A stretch of 64,000 bases of DNA from Microdochium bolleyi (taxonomy: Eukaryota > Ascomycota > Sordariomycetes > Xylariales > Microdochiaceae), in the NCBI GenBank assembly GCA_001566295.1, contig KQ964245.1, positions 1,307,524 through 1,371,523 on the forward strand, written 5' to 3'. Shown piece after piece: positions 35,492-46,930 of this stretch (the first letter of the stretch is position 1; every line of letters begins with the position of its first letter). A program made the position numbers and the translations under genes. The notes below the pieces were generated by a model. The model had not been told where the DNA came from. It worked only from the letters and a program-made list of their open reading frames with translations, and did no database searches.

Positions 35492-38400
35492 ATGGATGCC
35501 AGCACCGCCGCGGGCGGGGGCATCTTCGCCTCGCTCAACAAGGCACAACGTCTAGCAGTCACTTCCGAGTCCCCAACTGTTGCCATCCTCGCAGGGCCGG
35601 GAAGTGGCAAGACTCACACCCTCACTTCTCGCGTCGTGTGGCTTATCAACCATGTCGGCATTCCTCCGACCGACGTCCTCGTGGCGACCTTCACGGTCAA
35701 AGCTGCCAACGAGATGCGACTCCGAATTGGCAAAGCTCTTGGAGGCGGGCTGGAGAAGAAGATCGTCCTTGGAACGTTCCACAGTATTGCCAGGCGCTAT
35801 CTGGCAGCTTATGGCAAACATATTGGCCTTCGTCAAAACTTTGGCATCGCGGACGATTCGGACTCGCGCGCCATCATAACACGCATCTGCAAGCGCCAAG
35901 GTGCCGTAATGGAGCCGGCAATGGTACGCGGGTGGATAAGCAAGCGGAAGGCGAAGGGCACGTCTGACGACAACACAAGGTCGGCACCCCGGGGCAAGAA
36001 TGTGGAATCTAAGGCGCTCGAAGAGGTCTTCCAGGAGTACCAGGCGCAGCTGGATCGGTCCAATCTCCTCGACTACGACGACTTGCTTGTCCGGTGTGTC
36101 GAGCTACTCCGCAAGTTTCCGTCTTGCGTTTCGAACTTGCAGACTGTCCTGATCGACGAGTACCAAGACACAAACGGCATACAGTACGACCTCACCAAAC
36201 TCTTCGCACAAAGGAACCAAAGGATCACAATCGTAGGCGATCCAGACCAGAGTATCTACGGGTGGCGTTCGGCCGAGATAAAAAATCTGCATCGCCTGCT
36301 CCGCGACTATCCTGGAACGGATGAAGTGTCACTGGAAGAGAATTACAGGTCATCAAGCTCGATCCTCGATGTTTCGCTCAAAGTGATCCAGCAAGATACG
36401 GAGCGCTACAAGAAGGCCTTGCTCCCTGTTCATGACAAGGGAACAAGACCTGTACTCCGACAACTGCGGACCTCGACGGACGAAGCAGATTGGATCGTGT
36501 CCGAGATCAAGCGCTTGCAGTTGACGTCCGGAAAAATGATCGAGCTGACCGACATTGCGATCCTGCTGCGCTCGGCGGCATTATCACGACATATAGAGTC
36601 TGCTCTTGGTCGGCAGGGCCTTGCCTACAAGATGGTTGGTATGCGATCACTACTCTCTAGGAAACTTACACGAGCTCTCATCAAGCTAACATCGTGGCCA
36701 GGTGGATACAAATTTTACGATCGCGCGGAGGTCAAGACGATCCTGGATTATTTGCGCGTCATCCACCACACAGACAACAATGATGCCCTAGCGCGAATCA
36801 TCAACGTGCCGAAGCGAGGCGTTGGCGATGCAACCATTAAATCACTTCTTGAAGAGGCCGAGAGAAACAAGATGAGCCTTTGGAAGTTGCTTGTCAGGCA
36901 TTGCCGCGGCGAACGCGGGGCAAAAACCACGATCCGAAAGCAGACCGAACAGAAGATCAGTGGAGAATTGATCCGACTTATCGAGAGCGCACGCAATCGC
37001 ATCGCGTCGAATGACACGGCGGAGAGTGATCTCGCCACGATCATTGACAAACTGCTCAGAGACCTCAAGTTTGAGGACTACCTGAAAGAATCATACCCCG
37101 AATACGAAGCCCGTTGGGCGAACGTTCAAGATCTCAAAGCCATGGCAGTTGAGTTCTCAAGCACTGCGGAGGCCCAGAGCATGGAGGATGAGCTTCTCCC
37201 AGAGATCGAGGGCGTCGAACAGCATGTCGAGGAGCACATTCTCGGCAAATTTCTAGCGAACGTGGCCCTCGTTTCGGAAAAGAAGACAGATGACAAGGAT
37301 GGCGAAGACAAACCAGAGATCACAATATCAACAATACACGCTGCCAAAGGGCTGGAGTGGCCGGTCGTGTTCGTCCCTGCGGTGTACAAGGGCTCCATTC
37401 CTCACGTTCGCTCCGACGATGACGCCGAAGAACGGCGACTTTTGTACGTCGCCATGACCAGAGCCCAAGCACTGCTCTACCTCAGTCGTCCACTGTACAC
37501 ATCAGGAGGTGGCGGTGATGCACTTCAACTCTCGCCATTTGTCTCGGAGATCGCTTCGCACAACTTTCTCAAGAAAGGCCCATCCTTCGACCGAAAGGTG
37601 ATGGTGGAAGTAGCGAAATTGTTGCAGAGAAATCTGCCCTCGGAGCAGGATATCTACAAGGAAATTCCACTACTGACTGGCTTGGAGGACGATCAATTCC
37701 CGATAGATCCGAACGAGAACAATCAGACCGCTGGTCACCGGGCTCAACACGTTCACCAGGTTATTCACAAGCGGCCGAAACTAGAGCAAGCCAGTGAACT
37801 AGGAGGGTTCCGGGCCGCAGGCGAGGAGTGGACTGTACCACGAGCCACAACGATGGAAAAAGGGACTACTTTCACTATCCCATCCGCCTCTGCTGGCTTC
37901 ACGACGGCCAGCGCTCATCATGCTGAAGCCGTAGCGCAACGTGCTGCCCAGCCGGAAAAGCCAAAGGCGCAGCCTGTTCAGAGAAGGCCGGTAGGCAATC
38001 GAGCACCAGCACAGAAGAGCCTGCTGGGCTATGGCTACGGCGTTACTAGCCATGACATGTCCAAGGACACTGCTGCACCGCAACCATTGTCTACAAGCGA
38101 GAAGACCCAGGTTGCTGCTCACCAGTCTCAGCATCGGCCACCATGGCAGCGACGTCAGCAGCGGGCACCCATATATCCTGCACCATGCCTCCCACCGGCA
38201 GCAAAGATTGAAGAGGACTTGGCCGCACACAAAGTCGCTACAGCCAAGTTGGTTACGAAACCAGCGGCCGGGAAGAGGACAGAAACGATTGCAAACCATT
38301 ATGCTTGCTTCTCGAGCTCACCACCGCGGCCAGAGAAGACTATGAGCACAACCAGTGACAAGGAGAACGACGACCCAGTTACTGAAGAAGACATCACGAG

Positions 38401-38566
38401 GCCTGCAGCCAGTTTCCACGCAACCACAGTGTCATCTGGTCCTGCCATGGGCATGGCTGGTAGTCTAAGGCAAGGGATTAAGCGGCCTGCGCCTCTTGGT
38501 CGCAGTGGCATCACGCCCATGGACAGGCTGAAGAAGCCGTTCAAGCTGACCATCAAACGGCCTTGA
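35492..38566 (+). CDS. srs2: UvrD/Rep-family DNA helicase of the Srs2 type
   Basis: Two exons, 35,492-36,638 and 36,702-38,566, give 1,003 residues. The 63-nt intron (GTATGC, GCTAAC, CAG) is in frame, but removing it gives YKMVGGYKFYDRAEVK, the sequence expected of the family. All superfamily 1A helicase motifs are intact: Walker A AGPGSGKT (34-41), DEYQDTN (222-228), VGDPDQSIYGWR (248-259), ENYRSSS (283-289), TIHAAKGLEW (593-602) and EERRLLYVAMTRA (625-637). About 300 C-terminal residues are disordered and end in a basic tail (MDRLKKPFKLTIKRP). Srs2 moves 3'-5' on single strands and removes Rad51 filaments, limiting recombination (mus-50 in Neurospora). The frame upstream to 35,450 starts with TTG, so the first ATG was used. 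It converges on dac1 with 256 bp between stops. Another UvrD-like helicase cannot be fully excluded. Confidence 0.93.
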   Translation: MDASTAAGGGIFASLNKAQRLAVTSESPTVAILAGPGSGKTHTLTSRVVWLINHVGIPPTDVLVATFTVKAANEMRLRIGKALGGGLEKKIVLGTFHSIARRYLAAYGKHIGLRQNFGIADDSDSRAIITRICKRQGAVMEPAMVRGWISKRKAKGTSDDNTRSAPRGKNVESKALEEVFQEYQAQLDRSNLLDYDDLLVRCVELLRKFPSCVSNLQTVLIDEYQDTNGIQYDLTKLFAQRNQRITIVGDPDQSIYGWRSAEIKNLHRLLRDYPGTDEVSLEENYRSSSSILDVSLKVIQQDTERYKKALLPVHDKGTRPVLRQLRTSTDEADWIVSEIKRLQLTSGKMIELTDIAILLRSAALSRHIESALGRQGLAYKMVGMRSLLSRKLTRALIKLTSWPGGYKFYDRAEVKTILDYLRVIHHTDNNDALARIINVPKRGVGDATIKSLLEEAERNKMSLWKLLVRHCRGERGAKTTIRKQTEQKISGELIRLIESARNRIASNDTAESDLATIIDKLLRDLKFEDYLKESYPEYEARWANVQDLKAMAVEFSSTAEAQSMEDELLPEIEGVEQHVEEHILGKFLANVALVSEKKTDDKDGEDKPEITISTIHAAKGLEWPVVFVPAVYKGSIPHVRSDDDAEERRLLYVAMTRAQALLYLSRPLYTSGGGGDALQLSPFVSEIASHNFLKKGPSFDRKVMVEVAKLLQRNLPSEQDIYKEIPLLTGLEDDQFPIDPNENNQTAGHRAQHVHQVIHKRPKLEQASELGGFRAAGEEWTVPRATTMEKGTTFTIPSASAGFTTASAHHAEAVAQRAAQPEKPKAQPVQRRPVGNRAPAQKSLLGYGYGVTSHDMSKDTAAPQPLSTSEKTQVAAHQSQHRPPWQRRQQRAPIYPAPCLPPAAKIEEDLAAHKVATAKLVTKPAAGKRTETIANHYACFSSSPPRPEKTMSTTSDKENDDPVTEEDITRPAASFHATTVSSGPAMGMAGSLRQGIKRPAPLGRSGITPMDRLKKPFKLTIKRP

Positions 38567-38822
38567 GTCGCGTCATGAATGAATAGAAATGATGCATATT
38601 GGTACAACCTATATATGACTAACGCCAATTGACAGACCGGATACACCTCATGTAATGCTACTCGCTACAGTTGTGAATCCCCATTGCTGAGACGAAAATC
38701 AATGAAGCATGCTTTTACGATCACCGACATCAATGGAGGTTGCCTAACGCCTGATACCGTGAAAGTGACCATCAAATACCCGCAAAACAGCTAAAGTCAG
38801 CTTGCGACAACAGGCGACGCTT

Positions 38823-40291
38823 CTAGACCGCGACGTCTCTCGTGAAGACCTTGCTGCCAAACTTCCATACCTCGTCGACAACCAGCTGCTGTCTCCCGGC
38901 ACCGCTACCGGCACCACCCGATGTCACGCTGCTGCTGCTGTCACTAGTGGTGGTCTCCGACAAGATGACCAGGTCCGCATCGGCGCCCTCGTCCAGACAG
39001 CCCTTGGTGCCCTGCAACCCAAGCATACGGGCGGGCGTGGACGTGACGGCCCTCAGGGCCTGCGGGATCCCGGCGCCGGACCAGGCGAGGAAGTTGTTCA
39101 CGCACTCGACTAGCGTTATCGAGCTGTTGCCGGGAGACGATTCTGTTAGCTTTCTCAAGAGAGACGGGGAAATAGTTGCGGATGCCTCGAAGCACAGAGA
39201 TGAGAAGTGACATACCTCCCCGCAATCCTGTCTGAACCTTCGAGGATCAGCTTCGGCCCCTTCTTCACGATGCTACTCGTGCAGTCGCCATTGGTCCACT
39301 GATACGCCCCGTCGGGCAGGCCGACCATGTGCATCGCGTCGGTCACGAGGATGAACCCCTCCGGGTGCGCGTTGAAGGCGATCTTGATGGTCGTGGGATG
39401 CAGGTGCTCCCCGTCGGCGATGATGCCAAAGTACGGCCTGGGGGAGTCGCTCTCCTCAGCGACGCCCAGGACCCCGAAGACACCTGGGTTACGGTGGTGC
39501 AGGGGGCGCATCGCGTTGAAGAGGTGCGTGATCATGCTTGCCCCCGCAGCCACCGCGGCGGAGGCTTCCTCGTACGTGGCCTCTGTGTGGCCGATGGAGT
39601 AGATTATGCCGCGGCTGGTGATCTCTGGGATAAGTTTTGTCATGCTGGCGATCTCAGGGGCTGCGGTGATCTTCTTGATCGGGATCGGCCGGTGAGGGTC
39701 CGAGGATGTGAGGTTTGATGCGCCATAGCAGGCCTCGAGGTCCGCGAAGGAGGACGCCTCGATCAGGACCTCGGCGTTGTGGATGCCATTCTTGGTGGTG
39801 CTGAGGAAGGGCCCCTCGCAGTGGGCTCCGAGACTTTCGGCGCCGTCCTCGGCCATCTGCGCGTATCCGGAAGGACCAAGATGCGGCAGTGCGGCGTGGT
39901 AGATCTCGGGGAGCTGGCTGGTGATGGTGGGCAGGTAGGACGTCACGCCCGTCGCGACCAGTTTGTGGTTGACCTCCTTCACCTTCTTCGCGTACGAGGC
40001 CGAGTCGAGCAGCGTCGAGAAGTTGAAGCCGAAGGCGCCGTTGAGCTGGCAGTCGATGAAGCCCGGCGAGATGATGCGGCCGCCGAGGTCGATGACCTCG
40101 TCCGGCATCACGAGGTCATCGTAGAAGGCGGCCTGGCTCTTGATGATTGTGCCGTGGAGGCCGCTGACCCAGAGGTCTTCCTCTACGAGACGGTCGCCCT
40201 TGAGGATGCGGCAGTTTGTGAACTTCGTGATGCCGTTGCTGCCGTTCCGAAGGGACGATGACTTTGGTGACGAGGGTAGTGAGTGCGGCAT
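38823..40291 (-). CDS. dac1: N-acetylglucosamine-6-phosphate deacetylase
   Basis: Two exons, 40,291-39,216 and 39,123-38,823, give 458 residues. The 92-nt intron (GTATGT, GCTAAC, CAACAG) lies in a serine codon and joins GSDRIAG to SSITLVECVNNF, restoring the family sequence; without splicing the frame stops 23 codons later. The enzyme is a NagA-type amidohydrolase that removes the acetyl group from GlcNAc-6-phosphate, giving glucosamine-6-phosphate and acetate in the cytosol. The expected residues are present: metal-binding E159 in HCEGPF, H235 in IGHTEA and H256 in THLFNAM, and the catalytic D318 in VTDAMHMVG. PGFIDCQLNG at 76-85 is the usual early motif. The ATG at 40,291 has A at -3; the frame upstream begins with TTG. 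It is divergent from nag3 across 2.1 kb, as expected for co-regulated pathway genes. Length is normal for fungal Dac1. Confidence 0.95.
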
Positions 40292-41730
40292 CTTGAGTGT
40301 GGGTGGCTGCAGAGCAGTCAACTCTGAGGCGTTGCAAGTTTGGTTTGGACTGTTGTAATAGTGCGATGAAGGCCGCTGAAGATCGATGGCGGTGGTTTGT
40401 CGACGTCTTGGGGAATTCGGTAGAGGTTGAGCAGACTGGGTCTAAATCTTGAGGTTGTTGTTCCCCATGTATGTATGTCTGTCATGTCATGTCATGTCAC
40501 GATGGGCTAGAAAGGTTTCAAGGCTCCGCTAACGGCTGCACTGCATCGTGGGCGAACGTGCTGGAATATGGTTTCTGTTTGGTCCATCGCATCCAAGTGT
40601 TCGTCAACGCCGGCATTCGCCGGCGCGTTATCACTCCCATGGTGGCAAGAGGCATGGATCGGCACGGAGGGCACGGCGCTGTGGGGTGTTGTGACGTCTG
40701 GTGGGGAAAAGCCGCCGGGCACGGAGGTTCACCCGCCACAATGTTCGGGATGGTTGCATCTGCTGCAAGCTACTTACCTAACCTCAGTCACTTATGGCAT
40801 GTGCCAGTCAAAGATTTAAAGCACGAGTCTTCGTCGCGGCGCGATGCGCACACCCTCCACGTCGACAACTTGCAGCATTCACCAGATTGGCTGATGCTGG
40901 CGAGGGTCCCTCTGCATAGCAGTGATGGGCCGTGGCGAGAAGCATCATGAGAGCAGACTGAGCTCTGATCGGATGGCATGTTGCTGCTGATGGCTGACAA
41001 CCTCATGGACGGTGATGGACGGACAACGTGCAAATTGTGTGGGGTGCGTGGTTGAGCCGACCAGCGGACGACCGTGACTGCCCGTTGCAACGTTACCCGA
41101 AACGGAAGCCACGGGCGGCGGTTTAGACGCCCAGGCGAGCAACTTTCTTGCTCGCTTCTGACTCGCAGGTTTTCTGTGATAACGCAGATAAGACAGCTTA
41201 TCTCGCGTCTTCTGGAGCAAGCCCCGGCCGCCGGTCTCGACTTCTGAGCTCTCGTCGATTGCCCGAGGATGTGGACACTCTGCCGCAGAATGCATGCTTG
41301 AATGTGGAGGCTCGAGGAATGGGCCGTGATAGCCTCCAAACTGAGCACAAGGCTGCTTCCTCTTGTGCCATTCATGGAATCACCGCGCTGAGAAATGGTG
41401 GAAGCTATGCCATACGCAACATGGACATCTACTTAGCTCGCGGCCGATCTACTGCAATCGGACATCGTGGAACCTGAGGCTGGAGGTGAGCTAAGTATAA
41501 CTTGGACCATGGCGATACCACTCGGCGTTATGCCCGCCAGCCGTGAACAACAACTACATCGCCACGGTGCCTGTAAAGTCAAGGAGAGGATCAACAAGCT
41601 GTCCCCAAGACCGTGCTTGTTCTGGCTCCGAGGATTGGGCAAGCGCAGAGCAGACCAGGGCTGTCGAGTCAAGCTCCGTGGGCTGGGATGCGGATCCCTC
41701 AGTAGGCAGGGCTGACCCCAGATGTACACA

Positions 41731-41840
41731 GAGGTACCTGCAGTACTTGGGATAGAAGTCGCCGGGCCCACCCCCAAACGGACCCTGCCCGCAGCGGCCG
41801 AGTGGAGCTCCCCAGGGTACCTGGAGTACCTCAAGGTATC
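41731..41840. promoter_or_regulatory. clustered GGTACCT/AGTACYT elements upstream of nag3
   Basis: GGTACCTGCAGTACTTGG (41,733-41,750) and GGTACCTGGAGTACCT (41,816-41,831, followed by CAAGGTATC) are two similar half-palindromic elements 83 bp apart, about 600-700 bp before the nag3 start. A like element occurs about 610 bp before ron1. The function is unknown and such palindromes may be common in this genome. Confidence 0.35.
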
Positions 41841-42258
41841 CATCTAGCGGGGTCCCACCGCGGACCTTGGAAACGTCGACAACGCCAGAATGCACTCTTG
41901 AGCTTTCCCATCCGAGCTCCTATCGCGCTGCGCAGCAATCGCCATTCTGCACGCCGGATCCTTCGCGCCGCTACTGTGGTGATTGCACCCCCTGCTGACC
42001 CCAAGGCCGTATACCCTTGGCCTCCGGGTCAACCCCCCGGCCGCCTTGTCGCAGCCTGCCCCGTCCATTGGTCGTCCTTGTGAGTAGTCGTGATTGTCCC
42101 TGCAGTCAAGGAAGGCCCTTCCTCCTCCTAGGCACCATTGGTTCTCGAGCATCATCTCGATGCTGGAAGACCAAGCCTCATCATCCCAGATCTCGCAGCT
42201 CTCAGCCAAGCTCAGCATCGTCTCGGCACTCAACTCCCGTCATCTTCGACCAGGACCC

Positions 42259-42264
42259 TATAAG
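42259..42264 (+). promoter_or_regulatory. TATA-like box of nag3
   Basis: TATAAG lies 173 bp before the nag3 ATG and is followed by a pyrimidine-rich leader. Confidence 0.45.
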
Positions 42265-42431
42265 GGCTCGCACTTGATCGTCGCCCGGCACTTCCTGTTC
42301 CTGTTGTGCGTCCCTCACAGTCCCCATCTCCAAGCTCTGCGCGCCTAGACTTGCCAATTCTCGGCGCCATCCGCCGCACTCGAAAGCCTTACCTCCACAG
42401 GCTTGCGGCCAAAACACAGAGCGCCAGCACG

Positions 42432-45400
42432 ATGGCAAGCCCTTCAATAGAAAACGATGCAGTATGGCAGGATACAGATAGGTACGCAATTGACTTAGCG
42501 GTTGAAGACCTTGTTCTGAACTCCCATGATATGGCCCGTGGTTGACAAGTCTCCCTCATCTAGAGCAATCGGTCAGCTCCTGTTGATGGGCTGGGACGGA
42601 ACAGAGGTGACGCCTCAGATCCGGAACCTCATCGAGAACCACTATCTCGGTTCAATCATATTGACAGCCAAGAACCTCAAGTGTACGTCTTCCATAGTAT
42701 GCTCGCTCTATTCAAACACGACCGCTGACATGTCTCCTTTCCCGCAGCTGCTCAGCAGACTGCAAGCCTCGTCCAGGAACTACAAACGATAGCCCACCAA
42801 GCGGGTCACCCAGTACCACTACTGATCGCACTTGACCAAGAAAACGGTGGCGTCAACAGTCTTTTTGATGAAGACTACATCTGCCAATTCCCCAGCGCCA
42901 TGGGTATCGCAGCGTGCGGCAGCCCCGAGCTCGCCTACAACGTTGCAAAGGCTACAGCAACTGAGATCGGTGCTGTGGGCGTCAATCTTATCCTCGGCCC
43001 AGTCCTGGATGTCCTAACGAACGCGCGACACCAACCACTGGGAGTACGAGCAGTCGGTGACGATCCTCAGGAAGCGTCCCTGTATGGCATTGCGACACTC
43101 AATGGCTACAAAGATGCCGGTCTCGCGACCTGCGGCAAGCACTTTCCTTCGTATGGCAACCTGGACTTCCTCGGTTCCAGTCTGGACATGCCCATAATCA
43201 CACAGACGCTAGAAGAGCTCAGTCTGAGTGCTCTGGTCCCTTTCCGCAACGCAATCTCTACAGGACGCCTCGATGCAATGTTCGTGGGTGGCTGCGGTAT
43301 CCAGAACGCGGGCATGAACGTCATGCACGCTTGTTTATCAGATCAGGTAGTCGACGAACTCCTCCGCACGGAGCTCGGCTTCAATGGCGTGTCGATCTCT
43401 GAGTGTCTGGAGATGGAATCGCTGATACAAGAGTATGGCGTCAAAGGTGGCACCGTCATGGCTGTAGAGGCAGGAAATGATCTCGTCCTTTTGTGCCGAG
43501 CTCACGACGTCCAGCTTGAGGCCATCTCAGGACTGAAGCTCGGCATCGAGAACGGAATCCTCTCAGAAGAGCGGCTGCACACGTCACTACGCCGGGTGCT
43601 GCGCATGAAGAGCATGTGCACCTCTTGGCAGCAGGCCCTGAATCCTCCAGGACTCTCCCTACTCTCCAAGATCCACCCCACCCACTTGACACTATCGCGG
43701 CAGGCATACGAGAAGTCTATCACTGTGGTTCGAGACAAGGACCATCTATTGCCTCTCGGCAAAAGCCTGCTCCAAGAGGAGGAGCTACTGCTCCTGACAC
43801 CTCTGGTCAAGCCGTTACCAGCCTCGGCATTGACGAAAAAGATGCAAGAACAGGCGGCCACAAAACCTGTGTCAGGACACGACAAGTGGCACCACGGAGA
43901 GAGGGGCGCGGTGATGAGTGGCGAGGGTGTCTTCCGAGAGCTCGGGAAATCGCTCGCCCGTGCACGCAATGGGAAGCTACTTCACACCTCATATACAGCA
44001 AATGGTCTCCGGCCTGGTAAGTCCCCACATCCCATTACTGCATCATGCAATATTGAAGCTGACTGGCTGGTCAATAGTGCACGAGAACTTGATCAACAGA
44101 GCGTCCGCGATTGTGATCGTGACAGCAGATGCAAACCGCAATCTGTACCAGGCCGGCTTCACCAAGCATGTTGCCATGATGTGCTCAATGCTGAAGGCAA
44201 CTGGTCAGAAGAAGTCCCTGGTCGTTGTGGCTGTCAGCTCGCCATATGACTTCGCCATGGACAAGACAATTGGCACTTACATCTGCACTTTCGATTTCAC
44301 AGAGACAGCCATGCAGTCACTAGTACGAGCCCTGTACGGGGAGTACACCCCGCAGGGGTCCATGCCGGGCACCCTCCGGAAAAGCAAGAAGACCTCCAAG
44401 AAGGGCCAGCAATGGCTGGTGGAGGAATACCAGCGTGAGAGGGATAGCCGCGGTCTTGACGATCTCCTCAAGAGCCTTGCCAGGTCGAGCACGTCGCACG
44501 TCGCCTACGCGCAGTCCAGCGCGCACACCTTCGAGGTATTCAACGCCAACATTGAAGAGCGCCACTTCGTCGTGCGGAACAGCAGCACAAGGGCCCTCTA
44601 TGGCTTCGCTGCCACCTACTTCATACACGGCACGGGCTGCCTGGGTGCGCTTTTTGTCGACCCGTCGAAGCGCAATGTCTCGATCGGGCGGAGTCTGCAC
44701 CGCCGGGCGGTCAGGGCACTGTTGTCATATCCAGGTATTCAACGGATCCAGCTGGGTTTCTCATTCCCGGGCCTATTTCCTGGCGTACCGTTCGACGAAG
44801 GGGCCGGCCTGCGAGACTGGTTCTCCAATGTGGGCTGGGACACACATGTCGCCAGGCGACTGACCACGCTGGCCATCGAGGACCTAGCCAGCTGGTCCGC
44901 GCCCGAAGGTCTGGTGTCCAGCATACAACGCGCCGCCATAAAGTTCGACCTGCTCCAGGGCATGGACAGCAATGCCGAGCCGGTGCTGTCCTACGTCTCA
45001 GCAAACGCCGGGCCCGAGACGCTCGAGCTCTACCGCTTCGCCCTACAGGAGACCAAGACGTGTGGCGTCGTCCGAGCAAAGGATCAGGACGACAACCTGC
45101 TCGGCACGGTGGTCATATGCAGGGCGGGCAGCAACCTGTCGGCCTACGTGCCGGCCCTGCTCTCCTCATCTGCCTCTCTGTTAGGCACGAGCGGCGGGGA
45201 CGTCGGCGGCATTGTTGCACCTGTCGCCCCCCTGTCGTCGGCCGGTCAGCAGCAGTCGACGCTTGCGCTGCAGGGCTTGATCCTGATGGCTGTTCGGCAG
45301 AACAAGGCGCACAAGATGAGCAAGAGTGTGCTCAGTTGGGTGAGTAAAAGACCTTGGGTTGCATTCTGATCCTTCTGGGCGCGGCGAGACTAACCAAAGT

Positions 45401-45589
45401 GGTGACCAATCAGGCTCCCGACGAGGCCGTAGAGCCGCTTACAAGTCTAGGCTTCCAGGTCACGCAGACTTTTGACGAGATTTCGAACTCGGCCCAGAAT
45501 GTAAGCACGAGTTCCTTTGGCACGAACATAAGCGCGTCTGGGAGGATGCTGACCATGGAATCATGACTGTGTAGTGGGCTGAGGTGTGA
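42432..45589 (+). CDS. nag3: GH3 beta-N-acetylglucosaminidase-like protein fused to GNAT domains
   Basis: Six exons are modelled: 42,432-42,481; 42,564-42,682; 42,748-44,016; 44,078-45,339; 45,414-45,500; 45,575-45,589 (933 residues). All introns are 61-82 nt with normal donors, branch sites and acceptors. Residues 18 to about 350 form a glycoside hydrolase family 3 barrel (IGQLLLMGWDGTEVT; ALDQENGGV; KHFPSYG at 187-193; SECLEM with E275). Residues about 545-930 resemble two tandem acetyltransferase (GNAT) lobes, with GALFVDPSKRNVSIGRSL near 668. This fusion is the architecture of NAG3 in the Trichoderma GlcNAc cluster. No signal peptide is seen, so it should be intracellular. The bacterial NagZ motif KHFPGHG and its following Asp-x-His dyad are not conserved. 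The sixth exon is the least certain: without that splice the protein ends at 45,566 with a different 21-residue tail. The substrate is inferred. Confidence 0.9.
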
Positions 45590-46104
45590 AGTGCTACCGC
45601 ACGCCAATCCTGTTTCCCCCCAAACACCAGCAAGAACTCGCCTTGAATACCTCTTGTTCTTGTCTCTTCTGCAAGCCTGTATCTTCTATGCTTTTTGGGT
45701 TCCTTCTCCCCGCTGGGTACCGCACGCTTCTTTCACGCTATCTCACCTGCGCCAGACGGTCCCATGTTTTCCAATTTTGGATATCTTGTACAGTTCTTGC
45801 TTCCCTCCAGGAGTCTCTTTGGTCTCAGATTAGATGCTGATCAATGGTATGAGACATATGGTCGGACAAACTCTTCTCGCGAAAATGGAAGCACCATTCT
45901 CCACAATCGGGTAGTCATTTCATCAAAGAAACCGATCAATTGATGCATGAGTGGAGAGACTGTGTAGGCTCCAGCTGGAATACGTTGCGATACCTGAGGA
46001 ACTGCCGACTGCCGTATCGGGCCAAATCTTCGTCCGGACGGCCGGCAGGTCCCGCGCAGGGGCGACGTGCCTCCAGGAAGCATAATCATGCTTATTCCCG
46101 ACAA

Positions 46105-46120
46105 GGGGGGGGGGGGGGGG
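46105..46120. repeat. poly-G run
   Basis: Sixteen consecutive G; the length may be inexact because of sequencing. Confidence 0.9.
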
Positions 46121-46559
46121 CGCGCCACGATCAGAAGGTCCAGCTTTGCACTTTCTGCATGGAGATGATACCCTTATAAGGTATATATGCCCGGAAAGAG
46201 TCAGGACACTGGGCCCCGGACCTGGCGTCCCGCTGCCCGCTCGCGAACCCTCCCCCCTCCCCTCTCTCCTTGTTTGAATACTGGAGCACTGCATCACGCG
46301 CCCGCCCACGCCCACGCGACGGAATCCTAATGAATGTCTTGGCGGCCATTGAAGGATTCCAGAGAACCCAGTCTGGGCCCTGGACAGAGTTGAATAATCC
46401 CGGCAAGGTGGGGTCCTGATCGGCCGTCAACCTGGGCACGGCGGCCGCACTCGAAGCCCCCCGGCTGGCATCCCCCTGCTGCTACTGCTGCGGAGAGAGG
46501 GCTTCTTACTCCGTGCCTGCTGATCTGACCTTCCTATTCCTTCACGATTTCCCGGTTCG

Positions 46560-46930
46560 GACGGCCTGTTCTTCGTTCTTTCTTCTGTGTAGTAGTGTTC
46601 ATGGAGACTCCATCTCGCCTCGCCCAATGCGACGCTGGAAAGAGGAAATTTGAACATTATGAAGGGTTCCCTCATGTCTCCCCTCCCCTGCCTCACGCCT
46701 TCCCCGTCCCGTCCTGTCCTGGGGCGCTATAAATAACTTACTCAGCTCCCATCGGACTTTTCTCTCCTCATCTCGTCTCCTTTGTCGGCGCAACGCTGAA
46801 AGAGAGCGGGAAACTCAAATTATATGAAGGGTCTGCAAGGAGCCCCTTGCCCCCCTTTACCTCCCCCGGGGGCACCTTCAAACAACTTTATCTGCTCCCG
46901 TTCGGAGGTTCCCTGTTCATCTAGCCTCGC
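46560..46930. repeat. diverged tandem duplication, unit about 160 bp
   Basis: Two blocks run in the same order: GCGACGCTGGAAAG then ATTATGAAGGGT, a C-rich stretch, GGGGCGCTATAAATAACTT, GCTCCCATCGGA and a TCTCGTC-type end (from 46,628); and GCAACGCTGAAAG then ATTATATGAAGGGT, a C-rich stretch, GGGGGCACC, AACTTTATCTGCTCCC and GTTCGGA (from 46,789). The offset is about 161 bp. A partial third copy of the TTCGGA...CTCGCCTCGC end precedes the first block (about 46,556-46,625). No coding frame follows the unit. Confidence 0.55.

Larger units (their letters stand above)
40292..42431. other. divergent promoter region between dac1 and nag3
   Basis: This 2.1 kb interval separates two pathway genes transcribed away from each other and shows no supportable gene. 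It contains clustered GTACCT-like palindromic elements (41,731-41,840) and a TATA-like box for nag3. Shared control by the local Ndt80-like regulator is inferred. A short scan for the yeast Ndt80 core CRCAAA near the dac1 start found no convincing match. Confidence 0.6.
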
